From: Lysobacter sp.
GTDB lineage: Bacteria; Pseudomonadota; Gammaproteobacteria; Xanthomonadales; Xanthomonadaceae
Length of the DNA: 37,141 nucleotides
Reading direction: 5' to 3'
Assembly: GCA_030151365.1 (NCBI GenBank)
Contig: JASLDW010000076.1
Coordinates: 1-37,141 of the forward strand
Shown: one piece after another, positions 17,271-24,460 of the stretch
Layout of the letters: the number at the start of each line of letters is the position of its first letter
How positions within the stretch are numbered: position 1 is the stretch's first letter
Program-made: the position numbers and the translations under genes
Notes under the pieces: generated by a model
Database searches by the model: none
Seen by the model: the letters and a program-made list of their open reading frames with translations, nothing else
What the model was told of the DNA's origin: nothing

Positions 17271-17884
17271 TACCGCACCACCCCGCCCCATGCGCGATTG
17301 AAGCGGCTGCGGAACAGGATGGAATCGCCCAGGTAGTCGGGCGGATCATCCTGGGCGTCCACGCCGCGGGCAAGCGCAAGCTGCGCGCGCAACTCGCCAG
17401 TCAGGGATTCGGCCAGTGACGTGGACTTCGTCACCCCGTAGGACATGGCCGCCGCCATTGCCAGCTCCATCGCGCCGACGAGCATGGCGTCGTAGGTCGT
17501 CGGGTTGTCGTTGTCGAAGACGTAGACCAGGCGGAACGGCGTGTCGTCGCTCAGGAAATAGCCGCCCTCGCTGCGATAGGCCGTGCTGCGGTCATCCTCG
17601 AACTCTCCCACTGCCACGGTGCGCAGCCAGTCCGATGGCCGCTGGAAGCGATATGCGAATCCGAACTCCGGCGGCGTCGCATCCGGCGATAGCAGCACGC
17701 GCTTGATCGCCACGTTCCACGGGTGCATGCGCAACACCTGCCGGCGCACGGTTGGCCACAGATTCGCAGCGAGGCGAACGCGCTCGACGTTCGAGCCTTG
17801 GTCGTCTTCTTCGTCGAAGCTGCTGATTGCGTCTCCGCCGAGCCGCAGTAGCGCATTACTGGAAATGGATACTGCTGTCGCCAT
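17270..17884 (-). CDS. Tail tubular protein A (T7 gp11-like, 204 aa)
   Basis: This gatekeeper or adaptor protein connects portal and nozzle. The family pattern is visible: SISSNALLRLGGDAISSF at the start, LWPTVRRQVLRMHPWNVAIKR, then FAYRFQRPSDWLR and a C-terminal helical region. Length is normal for the family. ATG 17884 has an AGGTG 6-7 bases upstream. It is the first gene after the strong terminator that separates it from the capsid block. Confidence 0.9.
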   Translation of the reverse strand: MATAVSISSNALLRLGGDAISSFDEEDDQGSNVERVRLAANLWPTVRRQVLRMHPWNVAIKRVLLSPDATPPEFGFAYRFQRPSDWLRTVAVGEFEDDRSTAYRSEGGYFLSDDTPFRLVYVFDNDNPTTYDAMLVGAMELAMAAAMSYGVTKSTSLAESLTGELRAQLALARGVDAQDDPPDYLGDSILFRSRFNRAWGGVVR

Positions 17885-17892
17885 CGTTTCAC

Positions 17893-17926
17893 CTCAAAAC
17901 AAAGCCGGCCCCGCGAAGGGGCCGGC
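17893..17926 (-). terminator. Rho-independent terminator after the capsid block
   Basis: A perfect 9-bp stem (17904-17912 with 17918-17926, GCCGGCCCC) has a 5-base loop. On the minus strand it is followed by TTTGTTTTG. It lies between the 153-residue gene downstream of the capsid and tail tube A, the same place as the T-phi terminator after gene 10 in T7. Confidence 0.9.
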
Positions 17927-17970
17927 GTCGGTACTGCATGCAGGCCACCGGCCAGCCCGGACAACGCCCG

Positions 17971-18432
17971 TCAGTCGGTGACGAATGCGATGCGTAGGGT
18001 GATGACCTGGTTGGCGGCGATCGCAGCGCCCGCCACGGTCGACATCAGGTTGCAGTTGTCGGTCGCGCCGCCCGAGGTGTCCGAGGTCTCGAAGCTCGCC
18101 GCACCGTTGGCCGGGTTCGCCAGCGCGGTGTTGCCGGCCGCATTGATCGCGGTGGCCGCGAGGTGTCGAGCCGGTGATGCCGCGTCGCCCACATTGATCG
18201 TCGAGGCCGCTGTGCCTGCGCTGTAGTTCAGCGAGGACAGTGGACCGATGATGCGTGCGTTGAGCGGAAGTTCGCCCCACGTGATCGTGTCGCCGACCTG
18301 CGGGGTGCCGGCCGCCGGCGCGGTATACGTGGCCTCGAACCAGCGGATGCGCCCGTTCTGCTTGTTGGACTCGACGCGGCTCGGCGGAACCGTTGCGGCC
18401 GCGGCGGCATTGTCAGCGTTGAAGTTCGCCAT
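17971..18432 (-). CDS. Putative capsid decoration / head protein (153 aa)
   Basis: This small protein has low complexity and is rich in Ala, Thr, Asn and Ser (MANFNADNAAAAATVPPSRV), with beta-rich stretches such as RIRWFEATYTAP and a C-terminal VITLRIAFVTD. It begins 12 bases after the major capsid stop with a good AGGAG and ends before the terminator, so it is made together with the capsid. Position and composition suggest a head decoration protein; no family was recognised. Confidence 0.5.
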   Translation of the reverse strand: MANFNADNAAAAATVPPSRVESNKQNGRIRWFEATYTAPAAGTPQVGDTITWGELPLNARIIGPLSSLNYSAGTAASTINVGDAASPARHLAATAINAAGNTALANPANGAASFETSDTSGGATDNCNLMSTVAGAAIAANQVITLRIAFVTD

Positions 18433-18444
18433 GATCGGTTCTCC

Positions 18445-19323
18445 TTACGGTTCTTGGCAGGCGATTTCGACGACGCCCTCGTCTTCGACGCGGACAGCGC
18501 CGATGGATTCGCGGGCGTAAACCTGCACGGCGTAGCGCTTGCCGGGCATCGTGTCGATGGAGGTGACGGTTTCCATGCCGGAGCCCTTGGCGACACAGCC
18601 GACCGACCAGGCCAGGCAGAAGCGGTCGGTGGAGACCTTCGGCAGGCGCTCGGTGCGCACGAACTTGAAGCCGAGGAAGGTATCGATCTGGCCTTCCGCC
18701 AGTGCCTTCACGTTGTTGTAGTCGACCGACTTCACTTCGGTGGTGCCGAGCAGATTGCTGATCTGCTTGGTGGTGACCACGCACACGCGCTTCGGCTTGC
18801 CCTGCCCGTCGGGATCGAGCTCGGCATCGACTTCGGCGGCGTCCAGCATTTCCTTGGTCGCCAGCAGCTTCGCCAGGGTGAGGCCGCTACCGCTCGACGC
18901 GATCTTCTGCGACGCCGGAAGCGCGATGCTGGTGGTGTTGGTGCGGGCGGAACCGCGGGCGGCGGCGATGATGATGTCGTCGCGGGTGCGATTCAGCGCA
19001 GCCACGGCCAGGCGACCATAGGGCGAGGTTGGGTCGGCCAGCATCTTGATCTTGTCCATTTCGTCGACAAGCTCGGCCCAGTCGTAGTCGAACAAGTCGA
19101 GCCAGCGACGGCTGTGCGGGACTTGGACGTACTGCGTGTCGCCGTGGCGGCTGGTGATCTGCTGCGCTTCGGCCTTGCCGAGACGCTCGACGGTCTTGCT
19201 GGTGCCGGTGATCGAGCCTTCGTCCTGGCAGAACGGGGACAGGCGAGATGCAAACTGCTGGCCGAGGATGCGGAAATTGGTGCCGAACTGCTGCACCATG
19301 TTTTCGGTAACGGTGAAGCTCAT
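18445..19323 (-). CDS. Major capsid protein (292 aa)
   Basis: The protein starts MSFTVTENMVQQFGTNFRIL; 240 upstream bases up to the scaffold stop are not coding. The sequence resembles the Phage_capsid_2 type found in temperate podoviruses: SRHGDTQYVQVPHSRRWLDL, NRTRDDIIIAAARGSA, and a C-terminal AVQVYARESIGAVRVEDEGVVE. It follows the scaffold gene, as in T7 (genes 9 and 10). ATG 19323 is preceded by GGAGAATCACC, a good ribosome site. Its leader carries element copy B after a terminator, so it is probably transcribed as its own strong unit with the decoration gene. Confidence 0.85.
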   Translation of the reverse strand: MSFTVTENMVQQFGTNFRILGQQFASRLSPFCQDEGSITGTSKTVERLGKAEAQQITSRHGDTQYVQVPHSRRWLDLFDYDWAELVDEMDKIKMLADPTSPYGRLAVAALNRTRDDIIIAAARGSARTNTTSIALPASQKIASSGSGLTLAKLLATKEMLDAAEVDAELDPDGQGKPKRVCVVTTKQISNLLGTTEVKSVDYNNVKALAEGQIDTFLGFKFVRTERLPKVSTDRFCLAWSVGCVAKGSGMETVTSIDTMPGKRYAVQVYARESIGAVRVEDEGVVEIACQEP

Positions 19324-19481
19324 GGTGATTCTCCGGAAAGGTTGGTGGTTCGCCTTTCCGGGTGTCCTTTCGGGCCGGGGTACGGGACGCGCCCGGCTAC
19401 CGGCGCATCCGCGAGCTGTGTTCGGGGTATCGGTGTGCCACCACCGGCCCGGATGCGAGCGATGGTGGAAGTGGTGAGGTG

Positions 19482-19499
19482 GCGAAATCCCGCCATTCG
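19482..19499 (-). promoter_or_regulatory. Late-region element, copy B (capsid leader)
   Basis: The minus strand reads CGAATGGCGGGATTTCGC; with one more base it forms GCGAA/TTCGC arms around a 9-base centre. It starts directly after the terminator at 19500-19532 and lies 159 bases upstream of the capsid ATG. A signal placed right after a terminator is expected for a promoter. No standard -35/-10 pair is visible next to it. Confidence 0.6.
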
Positions 19500-19532
19500 C
19501 ACAAACGAAAGCGGCGCTCCGAAGAACGCCGC
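19500..19532 (-). terminator. Rho-independent terminator after the scaffold gene
   Basis: On the minus strand a 9-bp stem (19524-19532 with 19511-19519, one G-T pair) closes a TTCG tetraloop and is followed by TTTCGTTTG. It lies 29 bases beyond the scaffold stop and upstream of the capsid gene, so it should separate capsid expression from the portal-scaffold transcript. Confidence 0.8.
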
Positions 19533-19560
19533 TGCGTGGACTCAATCGGTGACGCTGGTG

Positions 19561-20448
19561 TTACCTGCGCTTCGCGCCGAACTTCTTGATGTAGAACTCG
19601 TCGACCTGCGCCTTGACGCGCGCGTGATCCTGATGGTTCTTGTCCCAGTAGGCGGGCGATTTCTGCAACGCCTCGACATCGGCTTCGGAGGACATGGCCG
19701 CCTGATTTGGGTGCGCGTCTTCCTTCATTTCGCCGGCAACAGATGCCGCGAATGCCAGGAAGTCGGGATCGTTGCCGAACTTCTCCATGAGGCGCGCACG
19801 CGAGCCGGGCACGTCTTCTGCTTCCGCGCCGAAGCCAGTGACCGCACGCATCGCACCTTTCAGGTTGGTGTTGAAAGTGGACTCATCCTTCCACAACACC
19901 GAGAGTTCGCGCGAGGCCTCGTCCTTGGTGATCTGCTTGTCGGCGGCGATCAGCTGCGGCGCGACATTGAGGTAGCGATCGACAACGAATTGCAGCTGCT
20001 CGTTGGTGATGCCCTTCGCGTGCGCTTCCTTCTGGAAGTTCTGGAACAGCGGGTCGCCAGTGAACGCCTTGAGGCCTTCTTCGTCCAGCAGCGGTTGGCC
20101 GTCCTCGCCATTCGGGGCCTCGATCTTGTAGTCCTCGGGCGTCGCCGGCGGCAATGACGCCGCGTTGCCGAGCTTGGATTCGAGCGATGCGCGCGCGGCC
20201 TCGATCTTCTCCGCGCTCGCGGCAAGGTCGAATGCGCCATCCTCGCCGACAACGCGGTATTTTTCCGGCACGCGCTCGGCGAACGGCTTGGCGGCGTCGC
20301 CTTCGGTCGTGGTGGTGGTCGCCTGGACGCCGGCCAGCAGAGAACCATCGGAGGAGTCGGCCGAGTGTGCCGGTGCGGGAGGTGCCGGCGTCGCAGGCGG
20401 TGGCGGGGGTGCGGGCGCTGGGGTCGGCGCGACAGCAGTGTCAGTCAT
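19561..20448 (-). CDS. Scaffold protein (295 aa)
   Basis: This is an acidic, low-complexity protein before the capsid gene. The N-terminal 40 residues are mostly Pro and Ala (APTPAPAPPPPPATPAPP), the middle has FAERVPEKYRVVGEDGAFDL and a coiled coil AASAEKIEAARASLESKLG, and the C-terminus is basic (FYIKKFGAKRR), the usual capsid-binding end of scaffolds. ATG 20448 overlaps the previous stop by 8 bases and has GGAG about 9 bases upstream. The same layout occurs in T7 gp9-type scaffolds of temperate podoviruses. Confidence 0.8.
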   Translation of the reverse strand: MTDTAVAPTPAPAPPPPPATPAPPAPAHSADSSDGSLLAGVQATTTTTEGDAAKPFAERVPEKYRVVGEDGAFDLAASAEKIEAARASLESKLGNAASLPPATPEDYKIEAPNGEDGQPLLDEEGLKAFTGDPLFQNFQKEAHAKGITNEQLQFVVDRYLNVAPQLIAADKQITKDEASRELSVLWKDESTFNTNLKGAMRAVTGFGAEAEDVPGSRARLMEKFGNDPDFLAFAASVAGEMKEDAHPNQAAMSSEADVEALQKSPAYWDKNHQDHARVKAQVDEFYIKKFGAKRR

Positions 20449-20704
20449 CGTTGGGGACTCCGTTGTTGGCGGCGGCGATGCGCCGCAAGATGAAATCCGG
20501 AACCTTTGCGGACCCGGACTGGACATAGGTTTTCAGCACCGCGTCGATGCCGCCATCGGTGTTTGGACGACGATGGCCGAACAGGCGCACGAGCTCGTCG
20601 AGCACTAATTCGCCCTCAGGCGAGCCGAAGACGCGCGCGTAGTAGGACGGATCGATCTTTGATTCTTCCCCGCTGCGCGGCGGCAGCATTCCAACGCCTG
20701 GCAT
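20441..20704 (-). CDS. Small conserved-position protein before scaffold (87 aa)
   Basis: From ATG 20704 (TGATG overlap with the previous stop) the protein reads MPGVGMLPPRSGEESKIDPSYYARVFGS-like and ends VPNDD; the centre is helical (ELVLDELVRLFGHRR). No family recognised. Such small proteins between portal and scaffold are common in podovirus head modules, so a head role is plausible but unproven. Confidence 0.6.
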   Translation of the reverse strand: MPGVGMLPPRSGEESKIDPSYYARVFGSPEGELVLDELVRLFGHRRPNTDGGIDAVLKTYVQSGSAKVPDFILRRIAAANNGVPNDD

Positions 20705-21018
20705 CAGGACTCCACGGACAGGCTGTAGTCGATCGCCTTGAGCGCCTGCGCGGCCACTAGCGCCAATCGCCACTGCTCACCGTTGGCAACCGTCACCGCC
20801 GTGTTGGCCTGGGCGCTGTTGTACGTGGTCTTATCCGTCCAGGTATGCCCGTTGTTGACGGACTTCTGAGATTTCACGGTGTTGTTGGCGTCGATCGCGC
20901 CGCCGATGCTGAGCCGCATCGAGACGACACCGGTGGGGATGACGAGCGCATCGGAGAACTGCGAGCCTGCGTTGCTGCTGTTTCCGCTGGCGAAGGTGCC
21001 TTTGACGTTCTGCGACAT
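20704..21018 (-). CDS. Small beta-rich head-module protein (104 aa)
   Basis: The protein is rich in Ser, Asn, Ala and Thr with alternating hydrophobics (ALVIPTGVVSMRLSIGG, then AIDYSLSVES), suggesting a beta-sandwich. ATG 21018 has AGGAG 7 bases upstream. It lies between portal and scaffold and could be a head fibre or decoration protein. I do not recognise the family. Confidence 0.6.
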   Translation of the reverse strand: MSQNVKGTFASGNSSNAGSQFSDALVIPTGVVSMRLSIGGAIDANNTVKSQKSVNNGHTWTDKTTYNSAQANTAVTVANGEQWRLALVAAQALKAIDYSLSVES

Positions 21019-21034
21019 GGGTTGCTCCTGTGGG

Positions 21035-22639
21035 TTATCGGCCAGATGCGGCCTTGACCGCCATTTCCTGCATGCCGGCCTGCTGGGCCTGCATCACTCC
21101 GGCTTGGGCTTGCTGCTGCTGCGCCTTATCTTCGCGTGCGGCGCGAATCTTCGCCACGTCCTCGGGCTTGCGGCGGATGGCTTCAGGCGCGCCGCGACCT
21201 TCGACGGTGCGCTTGAGCACTTCCTGCATGTCGATGTTGTCGAGCGTGCCAGGTGCGAACTGTTCCATCTGCGCTGCGGACGCCACCACCGCCTCGATCG
21301 CCATCACCTCGTCGAGCTTCTGTGCGCGCGCCAGCGGCGAGACGTAGCGCACCGAGAACGTGCGGCCACGCAGAGATTCCGGTGCGGGCTTGAAGATGCC
21401 AGCGCGGTAGGCCAGACCGAAGCAGCGCTCGACCAACGGCTTGAGGTATTCGGCTTGCAGGCGCCCGTAGATCGGGCCGAGCAGCTTGCGGATCATTTCG
21501 ACACGGACGTGCACTTCCGTCGCCGTCATCTGCGGACCGTCCTGCGGTTGCAGCTGGTCGGCCATCAGAATCTTGCGGATATCGGCTTGCAGCTTCGACA
21601 CCATGAGCTCGGATAGCTCAAAGTTCGCGCCGGTCTGCAACGGTGTCAGCGAGTCCTTTTCCGCTGCAATGACGATCTTGCGCGGCCCGAGCTTGACGGT
21701 GCGCGGGTTGAGCACGCCGTCGTCGATGCCGAGCCACATACCGGAGACGGCAATGTCCGCGCCTGACAATTCCAGCGCCTTGAGCTCGTTGAGCTGCTTC
21801 GTCGCTGGCAGCGCGGTGTACATCGGGCCGACCGCGTAGAGCGATGCGGGAACGCGCAGCCAACGCGGCACGATGACCGGCATTTCGTGGTAGCCGGACT
21901 CGCGACAGGTCTTCTTCGTCGTGAGTTCGATGTGGCACGACGCGACCGGCAGATTCTTCGCGAGGCGCGCGCCAACCACATGCGGCGTGCGCGGGTAGAT
22001 CGCGTGGAAGAACTTGAATTCCTCGTCCGGCTTTCCGGCTTCGACCGCCTTGCGGATGACCTCGGGGACGTTGTCCTGGCCGAACTCGCGCACGGCCTGT
22101 TCGGCGGTGAGCGTGTATTCGCGATGGGCGATGTCGATGCGACCATCGGCGCGCGTGCTGTTGACGTAGACGCTCGCTAGCGGCCACTGGTGGAAGACCA
22201 GGCCACCATGCTCGCGATCCTCGTCCACGAACAGCGCGAACATGCCCGCGCTCACGATGTCGAGGCACCCCTCGAACGCCTCGGCGTCGAAGTTCGCCAT
22301 GTGGATGTTTTCCCACAAGAGCTCGGCGGACTCGTCCAGCCAGCGGCGCTCTTCGTCGGTCTCGTTGCCAACGTCGAGCGCGAACCACAGGGAATTCGAC
22401 GGCGTGAGGCCGGCCATGATGTTCGAGGCCAACACGTTCGCCGAGTCTCCGGCGGTGTTGTCGAGCATCTGCGCCTGCTTCGCCTGGCCGCTGATCGCGG
22501 TCTCGATCGCGCCGGACAGGCCATTGCCACGCAGCGGGAAGGTGTAATCGAAGCAGTCGCGCCAGATCGGGTCGACGGTGGACTGCCGATGCGACTTCAT
22601 CCGCTCATGGCGGCGAATGATGGCGCTCGTGTCGTTCAT
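21035..22639 (-). CDS. Portal (head-tail connector, T7 gp8-like, 534 aa)
   Basis: This is the dodecameric portal through which DNA is packaged and ejected. The sequence has the features of the podovirus head-to-tail connecting family: WRDCFDYTFPLRGN at the start, the MLDNTAGDSANVLASNIMAGLTPSNSLWF motif split over 75-105, WLDESAELLWENIHMANFD, and a glutamine-rich C-terminal coiled coil (AREDKAQQQQAQAGVMQAQQ). Length matches the family. ATG 22639 is 2 bases after the previous stop, with AGGG just upstream. Confidence 0.92.
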   Translation of the reverse strand: MNDTSAIIRRHERMKSHRQSTVDPIWRDCFDYTFPLRGNGLSGAIETAISGQAKQAQMLDNTAGDSANVLASNIMAGLTPSNSLWFALDVGNETDEERRWLDESAELLWENIHMANFDAEAFEGCLDIVSAGMFALFVDEDREHGGLVFHQWPLASVYVNSTRADGRIDIAHREYTLTAEQAVREFGQDNVPEVIRKAVEAGKPDEEFKFFHAIYPRTPHVVGARLAKNLPVASCHIELTTKKTCRESGYHEMPVIVPRWLRVPASLYAVGPMYTALPATKQLNELKALELSGADIAVSGMWLGIDDGVLNPRTVKLGPRKIVIAAEKDSLTPLQTGANFELSELMVSKLQADIRKILMADQLQPQDGPQMTATEVHVRVEMIRKLLGPIYGRLQAEYLKPLVERCFGLAYRAGIFKPAPESLRGRTFSVRYVSPLARAQKLDEVMAIEAVVASAAQMEQFAPGTLDNIDMQEVLKRTVEGRGAPEAIRRKPEDVAKIRAAREDKAQQQQAQAGVMQAQQAGMQEMAVKAASGR

Positions 22640-22641
22640 GC

Positions 22642-22878
22642 TCAGCCCTGCGGCGTGGCCTGGGCCAGCAGCGACTTGGACTGCGCGGCGTTACCGCCGC
22701 CGAGGGACGCGGATTGTGGGTTCGACGCGGACAGGCCGGCCGTCCAGCTACGTCGGCGGCGACGGCTCGCGGTCTCGGCGTTGGCGTCCTGTTGGGCCTT
22801 GGCCTCAGCGGCCTGCTGCTCGGCAACGGGATCGCGCTGCACGACCGCCGGCGGTGCTTTCGGGGATGCGCCGCACAT
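22642..22878 (-). CDS. Small basic protein before the portal (78 aa)
   Basis: The N-terminus holds a glutamine/alanine coiled coil (VAEQQAAEAKAQQDANAE), the centre an arginine run (SRRRRRSW), and the end the motif SKSLLAQ. Small proteins with an arginine patch and a C-terminal K-LL-[GA]Q motif precede portals in many temperate podoviruses. Function unknown; it starts 3 bases after the upstream gene. Confidence 0.65.
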   Translation of the reverse strand: MCGASPKAPPAVVQRDPVAEQQAAEAKAQQDANAETASRRRRRSWTAGLSASNPQSASLGGGNAAQSKSLLAQATPQG

Positions 22879-22881
22879 GGC

Positions 22882-23277
22882 TCAGCCTTCCGGATTCGCG
22901 CGCGGCGTCGGCAGCACCCAGCCGTCGAGCGTCAGCACAGGGCCGGCGAGCTTCGATGGGTCGACATCGCGGGCGTGCATGTCGGCGTAGCTCTGGTTGT
23001 CGCCGATCGGCTCGTGCGGGTTGGCGTTGGATTGCGGGTCGCTGCCATCACCATCCGCGCGCTGCTGCTGCTCGCGGGCAATTGCGCCGAGTGCGATGGT
23101 GCGCGCCCTGCCCTGGCGCTCGATCGCGGCGAGCTGGTCGAGCTCCTTGTCGTCAAGGCCGTCGAGCGCTTCGACCAGGTCACCAACCTCGCCATCCGCC
23201 AGTGCCTGGAGCTTGTCCGAGTCCACGCCAGGGATCGCGCCTGGCTCCTGCGGGTTGAGGTCGTTCTGCTCGGACAT
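22882..23277 (-). CDS. Acidic protein heading the structural block (131 aa)
   Basis: Start ATG 23277 has AGGAG 8 bases upstream. The acidic N-terminal half (VDSDKLQALADGEVGDLVEALDGL) is followed by a short basic helix and a C-terminal KLAGPVLTLDGWVLPTP motif. No family is recognised. It opens the late gene block and has element copy A 60 bases upstream. Its first 12 residues (MSEQNDLNPQEP) arise from a tandem copy of its own ribosome-binding region. Confidence 0.65.
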   Translation of the reverse strand: MSEQNDLNPQEPGAIPGVDSDKLQALADGEVGDLVEALDGLDDKELDQLAAIERQGRARTIALGAIAREQQQRADGDGSDPQSNANPHEPIGDNQSYADMHARDVDPSKLAGPVLTLDGWVLPTPRANPEG

Positions 23278-23304
23278 GGTCGGCTCCTGCGGGTTGAGGT
23301 CGTT
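23243..23304. repeat. 39-bp tandem duplication around a start codon
   Basis: A 23-base word is present at 23243-23265 and again at 23282-23304, a period of 39. The downstream (right) copy supplies the AGGAG of the gene at 22882-23277; the left copy lies just inside the gene and is translated as NDLNPQEP. It is a recent small duplication that added codons to the N-terminus. Confidence 0.85.
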
Positions 23305-23336
23305 GCTGTGGCCCGCAGTCTCGGCACCCGAACGGT

Positions 23337-23354
23337 GCGAAATCCCGCCATTCG
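23337..23354 (-). promoter_or_regulatory. Late-region element, copy A (start of structural block)
   Basis: The minus strand reads CGAATGGCGGGATTTCGC. It lies just after the stop of the small HTH gene and 60 bases before the first structural gene. It is flanked by ACCCGAA and TTCGGGT, which could form an outer stem around it. A promoter or RNA processing signal is inferred. Confidence 0.6.
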
Positions 23355-23356
23355 GG

Positions 23357-23593
23357 TTAGTCGAAGACCATCGGGCGCAGCCGAACATCCTTGCCGGTGA
23401 CCTCGCTCCAAAGCTCGAGCAGCGCGTGTCCGTAGTTGTGCGCAGGCTCGCCACCCGCCTTCCAGTAGCGCAGCGTGCTCAGCGGCACGTCGATGATCTT
23501 GGCGACCTGCGTCTGCTGGTAATCCTTCTCGCGCAAGTCAGCGAGAACGCGGAACCAGTCCGTGTGCAGGCGCGGGAGGCGTGCCGAACTCAC
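23357..23593 (-). CDS. Small helix-turn-helix protein (78 aa)
   Basis: The gene starts at GTG 23593, overlapping the RusA stop as GTGA, with AGGAG 10 bases upstream; there is no internal ATG start that keeps the HTH. Residues 26-45 (QQTQVAKIIDVPLSTLRYWK) are a helix-turn-helix, followed by HNYGHALLELWSEVTG. It stands directly before the late block, so it could be a late regulator, but a Cro-like or DNA-packaging role is not excluded. Confidence 0.65.
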   Translation of the reverse strand: MSSARLPRLHTDWFRVLADLREKDYQQTQVAKIIDVPLSTLRYWKAGGEPAHNYGHALLELWSEVTGKDVRLRPMVFD

Positions 23594-24057
23594 GCAGCAG
23601 CGGTCTCCTCGAACAGCATCGGCGCGATGTGCTTGCGCTTGATCGGCTCTATCGTCACCTCGACGCGCGCACCGTGTTCGTCGGGCTCGCAACGGAACTT
23701 GTGCGTTTCGCGAATCTGGCGATCGTCCACCCACGCGATGCCGTTGAGCGCGTCCTCGAGGACCTTCTCGCAGTTTCCTAGATCGATGCAGCGCACGTCG
23801 TCGTCCCAGGTATCCGGGTCACGTTGCGCACGCTTCGCCCAATCCTGCGGACGCTGTGGGTACAGGCGTAGCGTGAGTTCGACACGACCATCGAGAGGGA
23901 TGCGCAGACCGGCAGCCTTCGCGATCTTCGCGACCTCGATGCGGTACGCCTTCGCCTCGTCGCTCACCACCGTCACCGCGCGCTTCGATCCACGTGGAAC
24001 GAACGAGCGCCAGTAGCGATTCGCGCTCACGGGGTATGGAAGCACCAGGCGGATCAT
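23590..24057 (-). CDS. rusA: RusA-family Holliday junction resolvase (155 aa)
   Basis: This is a RusA-like endodeoxyribonuclease that would cleave branched DNA before packaging. The typical start LVLPYPVSANRYWR and the catalytic region IDLGNCEKVLEDALNGIAWVDD are present. In E. coli RusA the motif is DLDN followed by K and a later D; here the second aspartate is Gly (DLGN). This may be a subfamily trait or a defect. ATG 24057 overlaps the previous stop as ATGA; longer starts upstream would overlap a real gene. RusA usually lies at the end of lambdoid replication operons, as here. Confidence 0.82.
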   Translation of the reverse strand: MIRLVLPYPVSANRYWRSFVPRGSKRAVTVVSDEAKAYRIEVAKIAKAAGLRIPLDGRVELTLRLYPQRPQDWAKRAQRDPDTWDDDVRCIDLGNCEKVLEDALNGIAWVDDRQIRETHKFRCEPDEHGARVEVTIEPIKRKHIAPMLFEETAAA

Positions 24058-24257
24058 GCGAACACCTGCCACACCATCCATGCTGCACACAGCAGCAGAA
24101 TTCCGGTGTACAGGCCGACGCAAATCATGTCGTTGCGAATGACCTGACGCTCGTGCTCGGCGTTACGCACGATGACGGCGATGCCTGGGAACACGGCGCG
24201 GAGGTACGGATACCTGCTTCGCAACGCAGAGCGGAGGTAAGGGCAGCTGCGCCTCAT
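24054..24257 (-). CDS. Small membrane protein (67 aa)
   Basis: The N-terminal half is basic (RRSCPYLRSALRSRYPYLR). The C-terminal half has one membrane segment (MICVGLYTGILLLCAAWMVW). It overlaps its neighbours on both sides as ATGA, so it belongs to the translationally coupled chain. Function unknown. Confidence 0.6.
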   Translation of the reverse strand: MRRSCPYLRSALRSRYPYLRAVFPGIAVIVRNAEHERQVIRNDMICVGLYTGILLLCAAWMVWQVFA

Positions 24258-24460
24258 GATTCGAACTCTGTGCGTTCAGGCAGCGGACCAGCCCAATAAT
24301 CCACCGTCTCCACACGGCAACCGTTGCGCCATTTCGTCGAGAGTGTGCCGCGATACAGCACGATCGGGCGGTCGCTCAGGTGCGTCCAGACGAGGAAATA
24401 TCCGGCGATACCGCGCGGCGGTTCTTCGGTGCCTGGGCGAATGTCTGTTGCGGCGATCAT
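24254..24460 (-). CDS. Small protein of unknown function (68 aa)
   Basis: From ATG 24460 (ATGA overlap) it reads MIAATDIRPGTEEPPRGIAG and contains a tryptophan-rich beta region (YFLVWTHLSDRPIVLYRG, VETVDYWAGPLP). No family recognised. It is part of the ATGA chain between the helicase loader and rusA. Confidence 0.55.
   Translation of the reverse strand: MIAATDIRPGTEEPPRGIAGYFLVWTHLSDRPIVLYRGTLSTKWRNGCRVETVDYWAGPLPERTEFES

Noticed and set aside
18454..20157. 567-codon plus-strand open frame opposite capsid and scaffold
   Set aside because: It spans two real genes and the non-coding leader with its terminator; composition is typical of a shadow frame.
23337..23354. Late element as a sigma-54 promoter (TGGC...GC)
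   Set aside because: The GG and GC pairs are one base too close and the A-C-G after TGGC is missing, so it does not fit the strict -24/-12 spacing.
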